Below, piece by piece: positions 1 to 10,784 of a DNA stretch of 64,000 nt. The notes beneath the pieces were generated by a model that was not told where the DNA came from, did no database searches, and saw only the letters and a program-made list of their open reading frames with translations. The translations under genes were made by a program, and so were the position numbers. Numbering within the stretch: the stretch's first letter is position 1; each line of letters begins with the position of its first letter. This DNA comes from Spirometra erinaceieuropaei (Eukaryota > Platyhelminthes > Cestoda > Diphyllobothriidea > Diphyllobothriidae), in contig CACRXP010000190.1 of assembly GCA_902702965.1 (NCBI GenBank), positions 520,847 through 584,846 on the forward strand, given 5' to 3'.

Positions 1-114
1 TATAGAATTATGTTGCAGACTGACTATCTTTACAATCATTCTTAATAAGTCTTTTTGAGACGAAAACGCATTTCGGAATTTCGGTTGACATTTCATGAGA
101 AAGTCCACCTACTG
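1..114 (+). mobile_element. Right arm fragment of mariner-like foldback element
   Basis: The sequence matches the right arm of the foldback elements at 9.7, 18.6 and 39.8 kb. It has the shared run around ATGTTGCAGACTGACTA, then a GACGAAAACGC block, then TTGACATTTCATGAG, and ends CCACCTACTG followed by TA. The left arm lies outside the window. It is non-coding. The end motif and TA dinucleotide fit the Tc1/mariner group, which is inference. Confidence 0.6.
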
Positions 115-120
115 TACAAC

Positions 121-405
121 GATCCCGTTGCCCTGGGTAGAGGCGTGGACTAGTAAACCAACATGTCCCGAGTTAGAGGCTCGGGTGTTCCACATTGCGG
201 GCTTGGGTATGGCTGGCTGACGACGGTTAATAAGCCACAAACGGCCATTCCAGTCTCCCTTGTCATTGTCGGCAATACCATTCTGCCTATATCACTAGTC
301 GCTGTGCGACTGCCTGCGAGGGTTTAAGTATGAGCCCCAAGGCACAACAGAATGAGCTTGTTCTATAACCTGATCGGTGAGCGCCCATCTGTCATAATTG
401 ATATT
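121..405 (+). mobile_element. tRNA-derived SINE, copy 1
   Basis: A degraded tRNA-like head (A-box region about 128-146, B-box-like GAGTTAGAGGCTCGG near 170-186) is followed by the family body: GGGCTTGGGTATGGCTGGCTGACGACGG in degraded form, then GCCATTCCAGTCTCCCTTGT, then the GATCGGTGAGCGCCC tail near 382-396. Pol III promoter boxes plus a conserved non-coding body define a tRNA-type SINE. It is followed head-to-tail by a second copy. Confidence 0.75.
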
Positions 406-423
406 CCCGATCACACTCGACAC

Positions 424-707
424 GACAACGGGCCCGTGGCTCAATGGTAGAGCGTCAAACTCCATGACCAAAGATCCCGGGTTCGAATCTCAAGTGATCC
501 ACACGTGGGGTTGGGTATGACTGGCTGATGACGGCTAGTACGCCAGAAATGGCCATTCCGGTCTCCCTTGTCTTTGTCGGTACCACCTGATTTACATCAT
601 TCTACTAGTCGTTGTGCGACTGCCTGCGAGGGTTTAAGTGTGAGCCCCAAGGCACAACAGAACGAGCATGTTCTGTAACCTGATCGGTGAGCGCCCATCT
701 GTCATAA
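424..707 (+). mobile_element. tRNA-derived SINE, copy 2, tandem with copy 1
   Basis: The head is well preserved: GTGGCTCAATGGTAGAGC (A box) and GGGTTCGAATCTC (B box, about 479-491), spaced as in a tRNA gene. The body repeats copy 1, including GCCATTCCGGTCTCCCTTGT and the GATCGGTGAGCGCCC end near 684-698. It has no coding capacity. The head-to-tail join with copy 1 resembles the joins at 1.19 kb and 38.4 kb. Confidence 0.8.
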
Positions 708-984
708 TATATGCATATATATGAATAACTGAAGTAGTATGCATTCCGAGATGATATGATGAAAGAAGGAAGTCCGTCGGAAATAGAGTTTTACTCGTAA
801 ATTTTCGAGCTGGTTGCACCAACCCGTCGTCAGACAAAGTGAAAAGTGAGAGGTGGCATTGTCACACTGCTGGTTGATGACGCAGACAGAGAGGTAAGCA
901 GACGACCTTGTGAGGGGGAGGTGTGCATTGTGTAAAACTCTATTTCCGACGGACTTCCTTCTTTCATCCTACATATATATATTT

Positions 985-1310
985 ATATGCAGAATGGCAT
1001 TACCGACAAAGACAATGGAGACTGGAATGTCCATTTCTGGCTTATTAGCCGTCGTCAGCCAGCCATACCCAAGCCCGAAGTGTGGAACACCCGAGCCTCG
1101 AACTGGCGACCTTTTGGTTTAGAAGTCCACGCCTCTATCCATCGGGCCACGAGCCCGTTGCCCTGTCGGTTTTCGATCGGGAATATACAGTGTTAGGGGG
1201 CGCTCACCGATCGTTCATACGGAACTCACTCGTTCCGTTGTGCCTTAAGGGCTCTCTCTCGAGCCCAACCAGCAGCCTATATATCATGCCGCTGCGCGGG
1301 CCTTATCTGT
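985..1310 (-). mobile_element. tRNA-derived SINE pair on minus strand
   Basis: Reading the minus strand, 1310 down to about 1195 is the 3' part of one SINE (the CGAGAGAGAGCCC block and GATCGGTGAGCGCCCCC). This runs directly into the leader CCCGATCGAAAACCGACAGG, then a full tRNA-like head (GTGGCCCGATGGATAGAGGC and CCAGTTCGAGGCTCG), and the body down to about 985. The join is nearly the same as at 38.39 kb. Confidence 0.78.
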
Positions 1311-2214
1311 GCGGAAATTGGCTCACTGAGGTGGTCCGTTGAGGGAAATTTTGTCTGTGTTTTCTATCAGTTGAGGAAATACAATCGTCACACCAGCATC
1401 CAGCACGGATGACGAAATCGCGGCCATTAACGACTCGGACTCGGACCGACAAGCCACCATCGCATCAATTACGACCCCAGCGGTGATTGTGAAGACTGTT
1501 AATTGCAGTACGCATACGGTCCAACGGCAGTCACGTGCTATAAATACTGCACTCCTGGTGCCACCATCACCTTTATCTGCGAATGTCTCTGATGATGGAT
1601 CCGAGTGAGAATCCGAAACGTCAGGCAAATAAAATTCTTGTTGCAGTGATCGCATCTTCATCCTCTGACCAGTAGTTACTTTTGCTGCCTTCGCCGTTAA
1701 CGCACGCGAGCTGTTCGTTTCCATCTGCATCCCCTAAGCGACAGTCAGGGTCACGCAAAGTACTGACAACTGACTGAATGTGTGACGTCCAGCCTCACGG
1801 GCTGCTTGTCTCCCCTCTCCCCCCCCCCACCCCTTCCCAATCCGCATGTTGGAACGATGCGGTAGACCTTGGCAACTACTTGCTCAATTGATAGTGTTTG
1901 TCGTAAGGACAGACGCGTATGCTCACACCAAGTGCTCACATACCTGCGCAAAGTAGACTGCCAACTGCTATTTTGGGATGGAAAGGTTACACGGCCCAGA
2001 TTGCAAAACACTGTCCCGGAGGTGTGACATTCCAGGCTCTGACCAAACTTCCGGGGAGCGTCGTTTCATCTAGCAGTGCCGGTCTGACGGCTGCAGAGGT
2101 CACAGCCAGCAAAGCATGGGCCCTGAATTAAATTAGCTGAAAAGCCTGCTTAGCGCGCGTCGGGTTACACTCAAGGCCTGCAGTCTTACCGACCCGGGGT
2201 TCCATAGTGGCTTT
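1311..2214. other. No supported gene; orphan reading frame on minus strand
   Basis: The minus strand is open for 135 codons at 1323-1730, rich in Ser, Thr and Ala. I see no domain, signal peptide or repeat in the translation. The stretch is GC-richer than its surroundings and has a C-run near 1820. It could be an old repeat or a stray exon, and I do not call it a gene. Confidence 0.3.
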
Positions 2215-2519
2215 GGTCAGATGTGGTTTTATAGCCCCACCTGAAGTAAAGAAAACCCCAGCCACCTGTAATACGGGACCGATGTTAATAGGGATTACTA
2301 CAGGCGGAGCCGGGGAACGCACAGGCGACGAGGTGAAGTAGTTGTATACAAAAGAAAAGCTATTGGGATATGCGCGGTTGTAATTTGAGTTGCTGAGAAA
2401 TAGTTGCCCTAACCCTAACTCTAACCCCTAACCCTAGCCCCTATCCGTAACCCCTAACCCTAACTTCAACCCCAAAAGTTTTGTGTCCATCAGGTGGGGC
2501 TACATGACAGCATGTTACC
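2215..2519 (+). mobile_element. Telomere-core inverted-repeat element (MITE-like), copy 1
   Basis: A 30-bp left end (2215-2244, beginning GGTCAGATGTGGTTTTATAG) and a degraded inverted right end (2490-2519, beginning TCAGGTGGGGCTACATGA) bound 305 bp. The flanks are GTGGCTTT (2207-2214) and GCGGCTCT (2520-2527), six of eight identical, consistent with an aged 8-bp target duplication. Inside, 2408-2475 is a degenerate CCCTAA-type run (CCCTAACCCTAAC and variants). It has no coding capacity and the same orientation as copy 4. Confidence 0.8.
2408..2475 (+). repeat. Degenerate telomere-like (CCCTAA)n core
   Basis: Units CCCTAA, CCCCTAA and CTCTAA follow one another with single-base drift. This is the C-rich strand of the animal telomere repeat TTAGGG. 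It lies inside the inverted-repeat element at 2215-2519, so it is an interstitial array carried by a transposon-like unit and not a chromosome end. Confidence 0.85.
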
Positions 2520-4293
2520 GCGGCTCTTTTGATTTTCACTGTCTCGCCGGTAAACATATTTCTTTTAAAGCCCACAGTACCTAGATCTATAAAGTGTATT
2601 TATACGTATTTACGTATACGTATGTATTAAATGTCACGGCGGCTACTGCCCCCGGTTTTTCTACTCGACATGGCATACGCGTCATGTGCTGAGTTCAAGT
2701 TGATAGTTGCATCAGTCTGTGACTCCCTGTGCGCTCGTCCAGAGACCTGTAACTCGAAACCACACACTAGGCTGCCAATTAGACTTACGCGAAATAAACA
2801 GATGACAAAACAGGTTTTCTAACAGCACCTAACTTACAAGCGGCTTCTGCTACTTTAGTCCACAAAGAATTAACGGCAGAATAGCTTGCATCCCCGCAAG
2901 AATCCTTTCTCGTGGGGCTGAAAGGGAAATACCTGCTCAAATTGGCTCTCGAAGATCCTACGTTGGCGAGCCTGTAAGCACGGTGCATTGACAATTTCGA
3001 AGTGCCATGACATGCCTTTAGTTTCGGGCTTGCAGCCTATTCTGATAGCTAATTAGGAGTACGGATAAGTTTGATGAGTTATTGCGACAACAGGAGAAAC
3101 ACGTTTTTTGTTCGTATTTCAAAATTTGACTGACTCGTCAGCAAGGTGATGTGATATTAACGGAAATGCTGTCAGATAGGCAGAGGTGGGGATGCGAGTG
3201 TCTGATTGCATTATATCCGTTTGAGTTGTCGGCTGTCTACGGAAGTCTGTACTCGGAAACAGTAGAGACGCAGTACGAAATGAGCAGATCTGCTTGTTTT
3301 CTCACCACGCGTCGACCAACGCGCGTTCTCTGCTGGGCAGATGACAGATGAATACACTGGCGCGTGAAGATGCTATCCCAGGTCCACTGGTCAGACACTT
3401 CCCACCGTCTGTGCACGAAATCATGGTCTCAGTCCAGAGTGCGAGCAGCGACTTGGGTGAGTGGGTCACCTCCCTACAATGGCCGTTTGGACTCGCGTGC
3501 GCTGGGGGACCACGTCGTGTGTGCGGCACGCGTAGACGGTTGTTTGGCCTTGTTGGTCCGAGCACAATTCCGGCCGTCTTGATATGGTCCTGTCATTGAA
3601 GCCCCGTGAATGTGGGACGAGAGAGTGCGGCATATGCGGTGCACAGCCGTCTCCCCATAAAATAATTCACGCATGAGCCATCGGCTCTGCGCACACCCAC
3701 GCGTGGCACACTGTGGACGTCGTCCCCCGTGACAGTTAAATTCTCACTGGAATTAGCCAAAATGGCGTTGCAGTCGGAGTATTCGCGGTGAAACTGAGGC
3801 GTTCGAGTCCCAAAGCCGTGATCGGTGGTGCGATGATAACGGTCGGCTGCGCACAGAACACGCAGTTAAAAACGGAATGGCCGCCAGTTAAACCTAATGA
3901 AAAGACATAAATAAAAATGATTAAACATTGGTCAGAAGCAAATTTTTTATGGAAATCAGAAATGCCAAAGACTCAGGGATCTGCCTCCGATGAGCACGTC
4001 TACTTTTTAAATGTACATCCGCGCCTTCGTACAAACAAGCAGAAAGATAAAACAACAGATGCATGACAATTTTTAAAGGCATAATTCATGGGACAAATGC
4101 CCTGCAAGCATCACTGAAATTTCCGACGTTGAGAACTGTCACCTATTTCGGTGTTAAGCGAAGATTCTCGAAATGATATTCCGGGATCTGCGTGAGAGTT
4201 TTCCGTTTACGCACCGCGCAAGGTACGGTTTACTTGGGTGCTAATGTTTTTGTCTGAGTTTGCGAACAGGAAGGTTATAGAATAAGAGTTTTC
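2520..4293. other. Unannotated intergenic DNA
   Basis: No domain, RNA gene or repeat that recurs in this window was recognised. Open frames are all short (under 90 codons), overlap one another on both strands around 3300-3670, and look like chance frames in GC-richer DNA. A palindromic ACGTAT-rich stretch lies near 2605-2628. Confidence 0.5.
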
Positions 4294-4630
4294 GGTAAGG
4301 TGTGGTTCTGTAGACCCACCTGATGGACACAATACTGCTGGGGTTGGGGTTAGGGGTAGGGATTAGGGTTAGGCGTTAGAGGTAAAGAGTTAGGGTTGGG
4401 GGTAAGAGTTAGGGGTGGGGGCTAGAGGTTAGGGTTAGGGCAACTATTTCTCAACCACTCAAAGTACAACCGCGAGCTCCCAATAGCTTTTCTTTTGCAT
4501 ACAATTACTTTACCTAGTCGTCCGTGCGTTCCCTGACCCCACTTGTAGAAACCCCTATTACCACCGGCCCCGTATTACAGGTGGCTGGTGTTTGTTTGCT
4601 TTAGGTGGGGCTACATAACCACATCTGACC
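4294..4630 (-). mobile_element. Telomere-core inverted-repeat element, copy 2 (reference copy)
   Basis: This is the best-bounded copy. The left end 4294-4323 (begins GGTAAGGTGTGGTTCTGTAG) and the right end 4601-4630 (reverse complement begins GGTCAGATGTGGTTATGTAG) match at 25 of 30 positions. An exact 8-bp direct repeat, GAGTTTTC, flanks the unit at 4286-4293 and 4631-4638. The core (about 4338-4440) is a degenerate TTAGGG-type array. It has no open frame of note. An 8-bp duplication with GG-starting ends fits Merlin or Mutator-like mobilisation better than TA- or TTAA-targeting families, which is inference. Confidence 0.88.
4338..4440 (+). repeat. Degenerate telomere-like (TTAGGG)n core
   Basis: About 100 bp of GGGGTTAGGG, GGGATTAGGG, GTTAGAGG and related units. 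It is the G-strand version of the core seen in copy 1, as expected because copy 2 lies in the opposite orientation. The G-runs could form quadruplexes. Confidence 0.85.
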
Positions 4631-4638
4631 GAGTTTTC

Positions 4639-5845
4639 ATAAGATGACAAATCGGCAAGCTGGTTTATGACTAAGAAACTCAAATAGGATGAAGAAATGC
4701 TGCTTCAAGGTAACCGTTTTCTGTGATTTGGGGGAATTTTTCCTTTGTATAATCTATCAGTGCTTTTTGTAACGGTGATAACCGTGGAGTCTGAAGGTGT
4801 CCTGGGAACTTCCACAAAGGATTTGATGCCTCCCGTCCACCGTCCGAAAGAATGGTTTCTGTAGTTTACATTCGCCAAGCTCTTCAAAATAGGGCGAGTG
4901 GCAGACTCACCTGGAGATGAGACTAAATCACAAAGTAAAATATACCTCCACATTGAATGTGTGTGTGTGTTTGTGTTGACCATGCACTTGCCCAAACGGA
5001 AAACCTCCGTTAGTTACTTCCCTCATAAAGCCCTCCAGGAGATTACTTTGTGGATTAATAATCAGGTTCTTCATTTTCTTTCACAGTTGAGCCAGGGAGA
5101 AAGTGTAAACACTTTGCCCGTTGGTCCTGACAACTTTTCCCTCAGTGGATGAGAAAAATCTTGCTTCCAAACTCCACCATCCGATTAAGATTTTTCGCAG
5201 CATAGTTAACTAAGCAGCAAACTATTTGTGTCAAAACAAACGCGGCACCTTCACCGTTTATGAATAATTCATTTACTGGAACCTGCCTGCACAAAAACAT
5301 CCTGTGCATAGGCGTTACATTGGCAGAGCCATGATGGATTATTCCGCCCATGTAGAATACTTGTATACTCCCAAACACTACGGATGTAGCAAAACAGAAT
5401 TTCATCTGTTGACGCTTTTACTGTGTTTTGGCTACAGAATTGCGCACACACCTTGGCCTCTGGTTAGTTTTCCATCTGGACGTCAGACTGGCGCGTCAAG
5501 AAAAACCATTCGGTTCTTATTTAAGCCTTCCAATACCTTTAGTGTGAATTGGACAGAAAGTCATTGAACCCCTCCGTCCACCCAATGCATGGCAATTACT
5601 CTTGAATAAATACTATCAGAGAGGACTACACGCCTTTAAATCAAAGACGAAGGCTTTAAATTACAAATTTATCATTTCTTACTGCTCAGGCGTCCCTCTG
5701 ACTTAGATGTACGACAGGGAATATCATTAAGTGCTTGCTTTTCAGCCTAATAAGTATTTTTGTTGAGACGCAAAGACATCTCATTCGGGCGGCAAAGTCA
5801 GAGGAGAATTGACAGTTGCAGGCGTTAAAAGAACAGCAGTTTGTT
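4639..5845. other. Unannotated intergenic DNA
   Basis: There is a short (TG)n run near 4956-4976. Short open frames at 4898-5567 on both strands show no recognisable domain. Nothing else was recognised. Confidence 0.5.
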
Positions 5846-6140
5846 CAGTTTTCGATCGAAACCGACAGGACCACGGGCCGGTGGCCCAGTGGTCAGAGGC
5901 GTTGGACTTCTAACTCACAGGTCACGAGTTCGAGTCCCAGGTATTCTACACTTCAGTATTTGGGTATGACTGGCTGACAACGGCTAATAAGCCAGAAATG
6001 GCCATTCCAGTCTCCCTTGTCTTTGTCGGTAATGCCATTCTGCCTATATATCATGTGCCGCTGTGCGGCTGCTGGTTGAGCTCGAGAGATTTCCGTAAGG
6101 ACGATCGGTGAGCACCCCTCTATTCCCCGGACTCACATTC
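5846..6140 (+). mobile_element. tRNA-derived SINE with well-preserved head
   Basis: The leader TCGATCGAAACCGACAGG is followed by a tRNA-like head, about 5872-5945. Its A box is GTGGCCCAGTGGTCAGAGGC, its anticodon-arm-like region is GTTGGACTTCTAACTC, and its B box is CGAGTTCGAGTCCC. The GGACTTCTAA stretch resembles the anticodon arm of tRNA-Arg(UCU), suggesting that parent tRNA (inference). The body contains GCCATTCCAGTCTCCCTTGT, and the tail GATCGGTGAGCACCCC is at about 6102-6117. Confidence 0.83.
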
Positions 6141-6561
6141 TGCTGGCTGTGACCGTTTTCGGAGACCTGAGCTCGGGAATGGGAGGTGGAATGAAACACA
6201 TCGATGCCGACCTACAATTTAAATAGAGCCTTGAATTTTCTGCCAAACGAACGTGTTTTGCGATGTCAGTATAGTCAGTTTTCAGCCGCGTTCAGAGAGC
6301 TAATGAAAATGTAACCTCTGCATTGAAAATAGCATCTGCCTACGCTGAAAATGGTTTCCATCACAGTTAGGCCTTCGTCACAAGTGCTGAAAGCCTAAGC
6401 AACACATATATGTTTGTTTCTGGGTCCGCAGCTTTTCCGTTGTGTATTTGGATAATAATTATCGCATTCAGTCAATAGAGCTAATCTGGTATACAGTTTA
6501 CTATTCCACGACTCACATCGGCGGGTAACTTGACCCAAATTTGATTAAACTTTCGTCGTCC

Positions 6562-6657
6562 GGCGGTGCCTCCTAACTCAAGTGGTAAGATCTTTGGCTG
6601 TACTTAAGCCTTCCCCTTACTGCGTGGGTTCGAGCCCCACCGAGGCGCCAATTTTTT
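6562..6657 (+). tRNA. tRNA-like sequence with Pol III terminator, possibly a pseudogene
   Basis: TAACTCAAGTGG fits an A box and GTGGGTTCGAGCCCCAC is a perfect T-arm with B box. GGTGCC (6565 on) can pair with the terminal GGCGCC near 6644-6649, and a run of six T (6652-6657) follows at once. A possible anticodon stem GGCT/AGCC encloses GTACTTA, giving ACT. The D-arm is weak and two extra bases separate the T-arm from the best acceptor pairing. It may be a degraded tRNA or another SINE head, and the amino-acid identity is not assigned. Confidence 0.5.
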
Positions 6658-7231
6658 CACAACTAAGTCAATTTGGATAATCCCAAAATGTCTCAGTTAC
6701 GCTAGCGTGCCGACTTTTGAATGAACTTTTTGACGATTGCGCGCGAAAAACCTCATTCTGTAGAAATGATTTTCTAAGAAATATAAAATGTTCCCGTTTA
6801 TCTTCGACTGTATGTTGTACTTACTTAGCAGAAGAAAACATCTTCTTCGGCTACCGTTATTTAAGAAATGGTATCTTTCTACCTAAAATAACGGTTTTAA
6901 TCCCAAAATAATATTTCATCCGACCTACAAATGCATTAGTGCTTGCGGTTTTCAAGGTAGGTACTGCCAGTTTTCCGTGTGAGGCGGACCATAAATTCTT
7001 CTACAAATTCAATGTTTCAAATAAGCCTCATATATTTTTCTGTAGATGTGGACCATCCCTATAAGCAGCAGCAATATACGGCATTGATATGATGCCATAT
7101 GAGCAGTCTTAAAAAAAGATCACAATTTCCAACTTTTCGGACAGAATATACTTCTTCTAATGCACAACTTTATAAGGATGTCGGTTCCTACCAAACGGGT
7201 ATAAGAAAGCACATTTTTGTGGGTACTTTCT
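6658..7231. other. AT-rich intergenic DNA
   Basis: Short open frames at 6717-6911 and 7099-7398 lack recognisable domains, and the second runs into the inverted-repeat element at 7232. Nothing else was recognised. Confidence 0.45.
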
Positions 7232-7649
7232 GGTACGATGCGGTTATGCAGCCACGCCTGATGGATATGTTCTGTTGGCGACCTTGTTTCATTGTTGCCG
7301 TGTCAACCTTTTCAGTTCAATACCGGTGGTCCTTCCTGACTTTCGGCCTGTTGTCTCTATCTAACTTTCGCGTTGGATTTTTCAGGGTGAGGGTTTAGAG
7401 CTGCGTTCAAGGGTTAGGATTAGGGTTGGGGTTTATGGGTAGGGACTAGGGTTAGGGGTCATGGCAACTATTTCTCAACCACTCAAAATACAACCGCGGA
7501 TTCCCAATAAATTTTGCATACAATTACTTGACTTTGTCGTCCAGGCGTTCCCCAGCCCCACCTGTTAAAATTTATATTACCACCGGTCCCGTATTACAGG
7601 CGGCTGGGGCTTGGTTATCTCAGGGGCGGCTGCATAACTACATCTGACC
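7232..7649 (-). mobile_element. Telomere-core inverted-repeat element, copy 3
   Basis: The left end 7232-7261 (begins GGTACGATGCGGTTATGCAG) and the inverted right end 7620-7649 (ends AACTACATCTGACC) enclose 418 bp. The flanks TACTTTCT (7224-7231) and TACCTTCT (7650-7657) match at seven of eight positions. The core near 7400-7465 is a degenerate TTAGGG-type run. This copy is about 80-150 bp longer than the others, with extra non-telomeric DNA at 7262-7395. Confidence 0.8.
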
Positions 7650-7657
7650 TACCTTCT

Positions 7658-8769
7658 ATACAATGTACCTGAATATACGATGACATCGACAATCGGCGGT
7701 AAAACTCATATTAATTCATAGGTCATAGTTACCGAGTTTGTATTTTGCAGACGGCCGAAAGGTAGGCCATTCAAAAGCCGCCATTCTAGGGCGACCTGGC
7801 CATCTTGGATAATTCCGCAGGATAGTCGGTGTTACATCCTTACATAAGGAATCCTTTCTAATCGAAAACATATTTCATGCGATGAGTCAGGTAACGTACA
7901 CCTTCATGAACCTCATATTTCTCATATAGTGCAAATGAATTTCGCCTAAATCACTAAAACCGTTATTGCTAACTTTTGCACACAGTCCCTTGACATACTA
8001 TGTCTAACGCATCTGCTTTTCATATCCTCAGCATATTCAAGGGCCTCTCCCCGATAATAGGGAAGAAGTTAGCAATCGTAAATTTATCCCAGCTTTTTTT
8101 ATTTCCGACCGATGGACGACTCTTTTGATTTATGATATAACAGTGGTGCATGTTCTTTCGAAGCAATTTTCTAAAATGCGAAACATCCAAGGCGATCCGT
8201 ATCTAATGACGTAAGCAAATGTTAATACTGCTTACTGAGCCTCAAAACGTCTTATATGCGGACATTCTTTCTAAACATTGGCAAATATAATGTAGGCTCC
8301 AAGTTCAAAAATCCGCGATGCATGTGGAAATTGTTGATTTTGCGAGGTGTGTGATTGTCTACTAAGCCTAAACCCTGATCACCGCCTCTCATTTGCAGCC
8401 ATCGTATTTTGCTTCATCCAGTCAAAAAGGGTGTTGGTTTCAAAAAATATTTTGACAAGTCCGGGAAACAACCATTTCCCACTAGCCATCATATCTCTAT
8501 CTTTCTGACCGCTTTCCGAAATTGCTAAGTTGAACGGGGATGCAGCTGTCCAGTAACTACATTTAATAAATGCCTAATTTTTGTCTGTACGACGCTGTCC
8601 CCAGTAATCCAATTCCAAGTGAACAGGACACGCCAAGGGAATAAAAACCTTCCCTCAGCTGTCACGACTCCGTTTTTCTTACCGCCTTCGGAAATCCGCC
8701 GCTTCAATTGTGTCTCGAAGGCAGAGGATTTGTTTGGTTTTTGCAGTAAATGGCCTTTGTCCGTAGACA
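7658..8769. other. Unannotated intergenic DNA
   Basis: No domain, RNA or recurrent repeat was recognised. Overlapping short frames around 8525-8890 on both strands extend into a dispersed repeat and are not credible genes. Confidence 0.45.
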
Positions 8770-9125
8770 GAGCTCCCAAAATTCGATGGACTTCGATACA
8801 CCCATGTATGTCCGCCGGGTGGAAGAACGATGGGGGAGAAGTAGGGCAGAAAATTAAAGGGGAAACTCGTGGGAATGTCTTAATTGAATAAGACGAACAT
8901 GCATTTGGTTCGTTGCTTGGATATTAGGGGGTGCAAATTAATGAATGCACAGCAGAACATCCAGCTATTTTGACTCGCAATGAGGGGGACTAATGGATTT
9001 CATCAAAGCAACGCACCAAACGCGATCGAATGGCCCACAATAGAACTTCATCTGTCACGAAGGCCAAAATGCGGTGAAATATTGCTTGGCTAATTTGAGC
9101 TTCCTTAAAAGAACTGTTATCTTTT
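8770..9125 (+). repeat. Direct repeat flanking a foldback element, left copy
   Basis: About 350 bp here recur at about 10785-11125 in the same orientation. Both copies share GAGCTCCCAA, GACAGAAAATTAAAGGG-like, AATGTCTTAATT, TAATGGATTT(C/T)ATCAAAGCAA and AGTGCGGTGAAAT-like blocks. Divergence is substantial, mostly by substitution. It is non-coding. Confidence 0.7.
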
Positions 9126-9717
9126 ATGGTAAAAATTTAAACTAACGAATGTACGTTTACTCATTTGCTAAAGTGCCGAAATTTGACTAATATTGATAAG
9201 TACAGAGAGCTGTTTAAAACAAAAAGCGTGAAATAATCCATTACTTTCCATTTGATTCGCGTGATGAGAAACTCGAATCAAGCATCAGTGAAAGTAGAGA
9301 GGACCACTTTTTTAACCAACTGAAAAATCTGTAATTGGATTTTGTCAGAGCAAGTCCGTATGCATGTGAAAACAATAGATGAGTGTTATCTTAGTTTGGC
9401 AACGTGTGTAGGCGACAAATGCATTCGCCACATATTTGCTCTGACTGGTAATTTTATTAAACTTGTGGTTCATGCCTGATATTGGTAAAAGTATTAAAGA
9501 AACTACAACCGTTTCAGTTCTCCGTATTTTGTTACAGTCTAGGTTTGGGCTAATTACTGGCTGTTTTCCGTTTCCGTTGTTTCCTGTTTATGCGATGGTT
9601 CACAGGACATTGTCACATTAGCATTCAGGCTATGACAAAGTGAGGCGATCTGCTGTCTTTGCCCGCATTGTTAAAAACACAGCCTGACCGTTTTGCGGAG
9701 GCGTTCTCTATAATATA

Positions 9718-10696
9718 CAATAGGTGGGTTAACTCATGAAATGTCAACCGAGATTCCAAAGTGCGTTTTCGTTTCGAAAAGACTAAGTCAATAGGGTTGT
9801 AAAAATAATCAGTCTGCAGCATAATTCTATATTATTTCAATTGCCTCGGGATGTCGGCTTCGAGATGTGGTTCCTTCTGGCTGCATGCAAAAACTACACT
9901 CTGTAAAAAACGACTACTTACGTAGCATGAATTCTTCTCTTTGATTTTCGATACCCCTAAAAGTGCAATTATATTTCATGGAATACATGCATAAATGATT
10001 TTGATTCTTTTGCTCGTTCGGTAGAGCATTACGTTTTCTTCTAATTTTGTGCTCGAAGGAGGGACATAATTCAGTTTTAAAAAGTTTCTAACTGTGTGAC
10101 TTTTAAGTGCCGTAAAAAGGTCGTTCATAAATCGTCATGTCTCTGCGTTTACCAATTTGGCTCGTAAAGTTAACAATGTGGACAAATTCACTGCTTAATT
10201 TATGATCCCTATATGGTCCCCCTTTAGTGCCGTAGAGACATTTGTGGTTTGCCGTACGCGGAAAATATACGGCTCGTAGTTTATAAACCCTGAATCCAAG
10301 TGTGACGGTAGAGCGCGTTTAAAATTATTTGGGAATTGGAAAATTTTTTAGAAACCGAAATATAGTATTTCTTCGAGTATAAGATTGGAATACGTATTTT
10401 TTACGGAATGAGCGAAAGAGTGAATATTTATATGCATCTTTTCCATGAAAAATAAGCGGATTTTTAGGACATCGAAAATCAAAGAGAGGATTTCATGCTA
10501 CGTGTGTAGTCGTTTCTTACGGAGTGTAGTTTATGCAAGCAGCCGGACGCAAGCACATCTGAAAGCCGGCATCCTGAGTTAACTGAAATATTATAGAATT
10601 ATGCTGCTGACTGATTATTTTTACAACCCTTCTTAATTAATCTTTTCTAAACGCAAACCCATTTCGGAATTTCGGTTGGCATTTCATGCGTTATTG
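9718..10696. mobile_element. Mariner-like foldback element
   Basis: A 979-bp unit whose left half is the diverged reverse complement of its right half. The left end is TA followed by CAATAGGTGGGTTAACTCAT, and the right end is ATTTCATGCGTTATTG followed by TA. Paired internal blocks include GATTTTCGATACCCCTAAAA with its inverse near 10455-10485, and AGTTTCTAACTGTG with a degraded inverse. It has no transposase. The long arms, TA flanks and CARTAG-type ends support a non-autonomous Tc1/mariner-type foldback. Confidence 0.75.
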
Positions 10697-10784
10697 TACT
10701 TAGGAACAGACTGGAAGTTCGGAGGCTAAAGAAGATTCGTGGACGCAAACAATGTCTCCAAATACAAATACATTCGTCCATTGA

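Noticed and set aside
1323..1730. 135-codon minus-strand frame as a host gene
   Set aside because: There is no motif, start context or neighbouring exon to support it; GC-rich DNA gives frames of this size by chance.
2408..4440. Chromosome end or telomere
   Set aside because: The TTAGGG-like arrays are short, degenerate, in both orientations and bounded by inverted repeats with target duplications.
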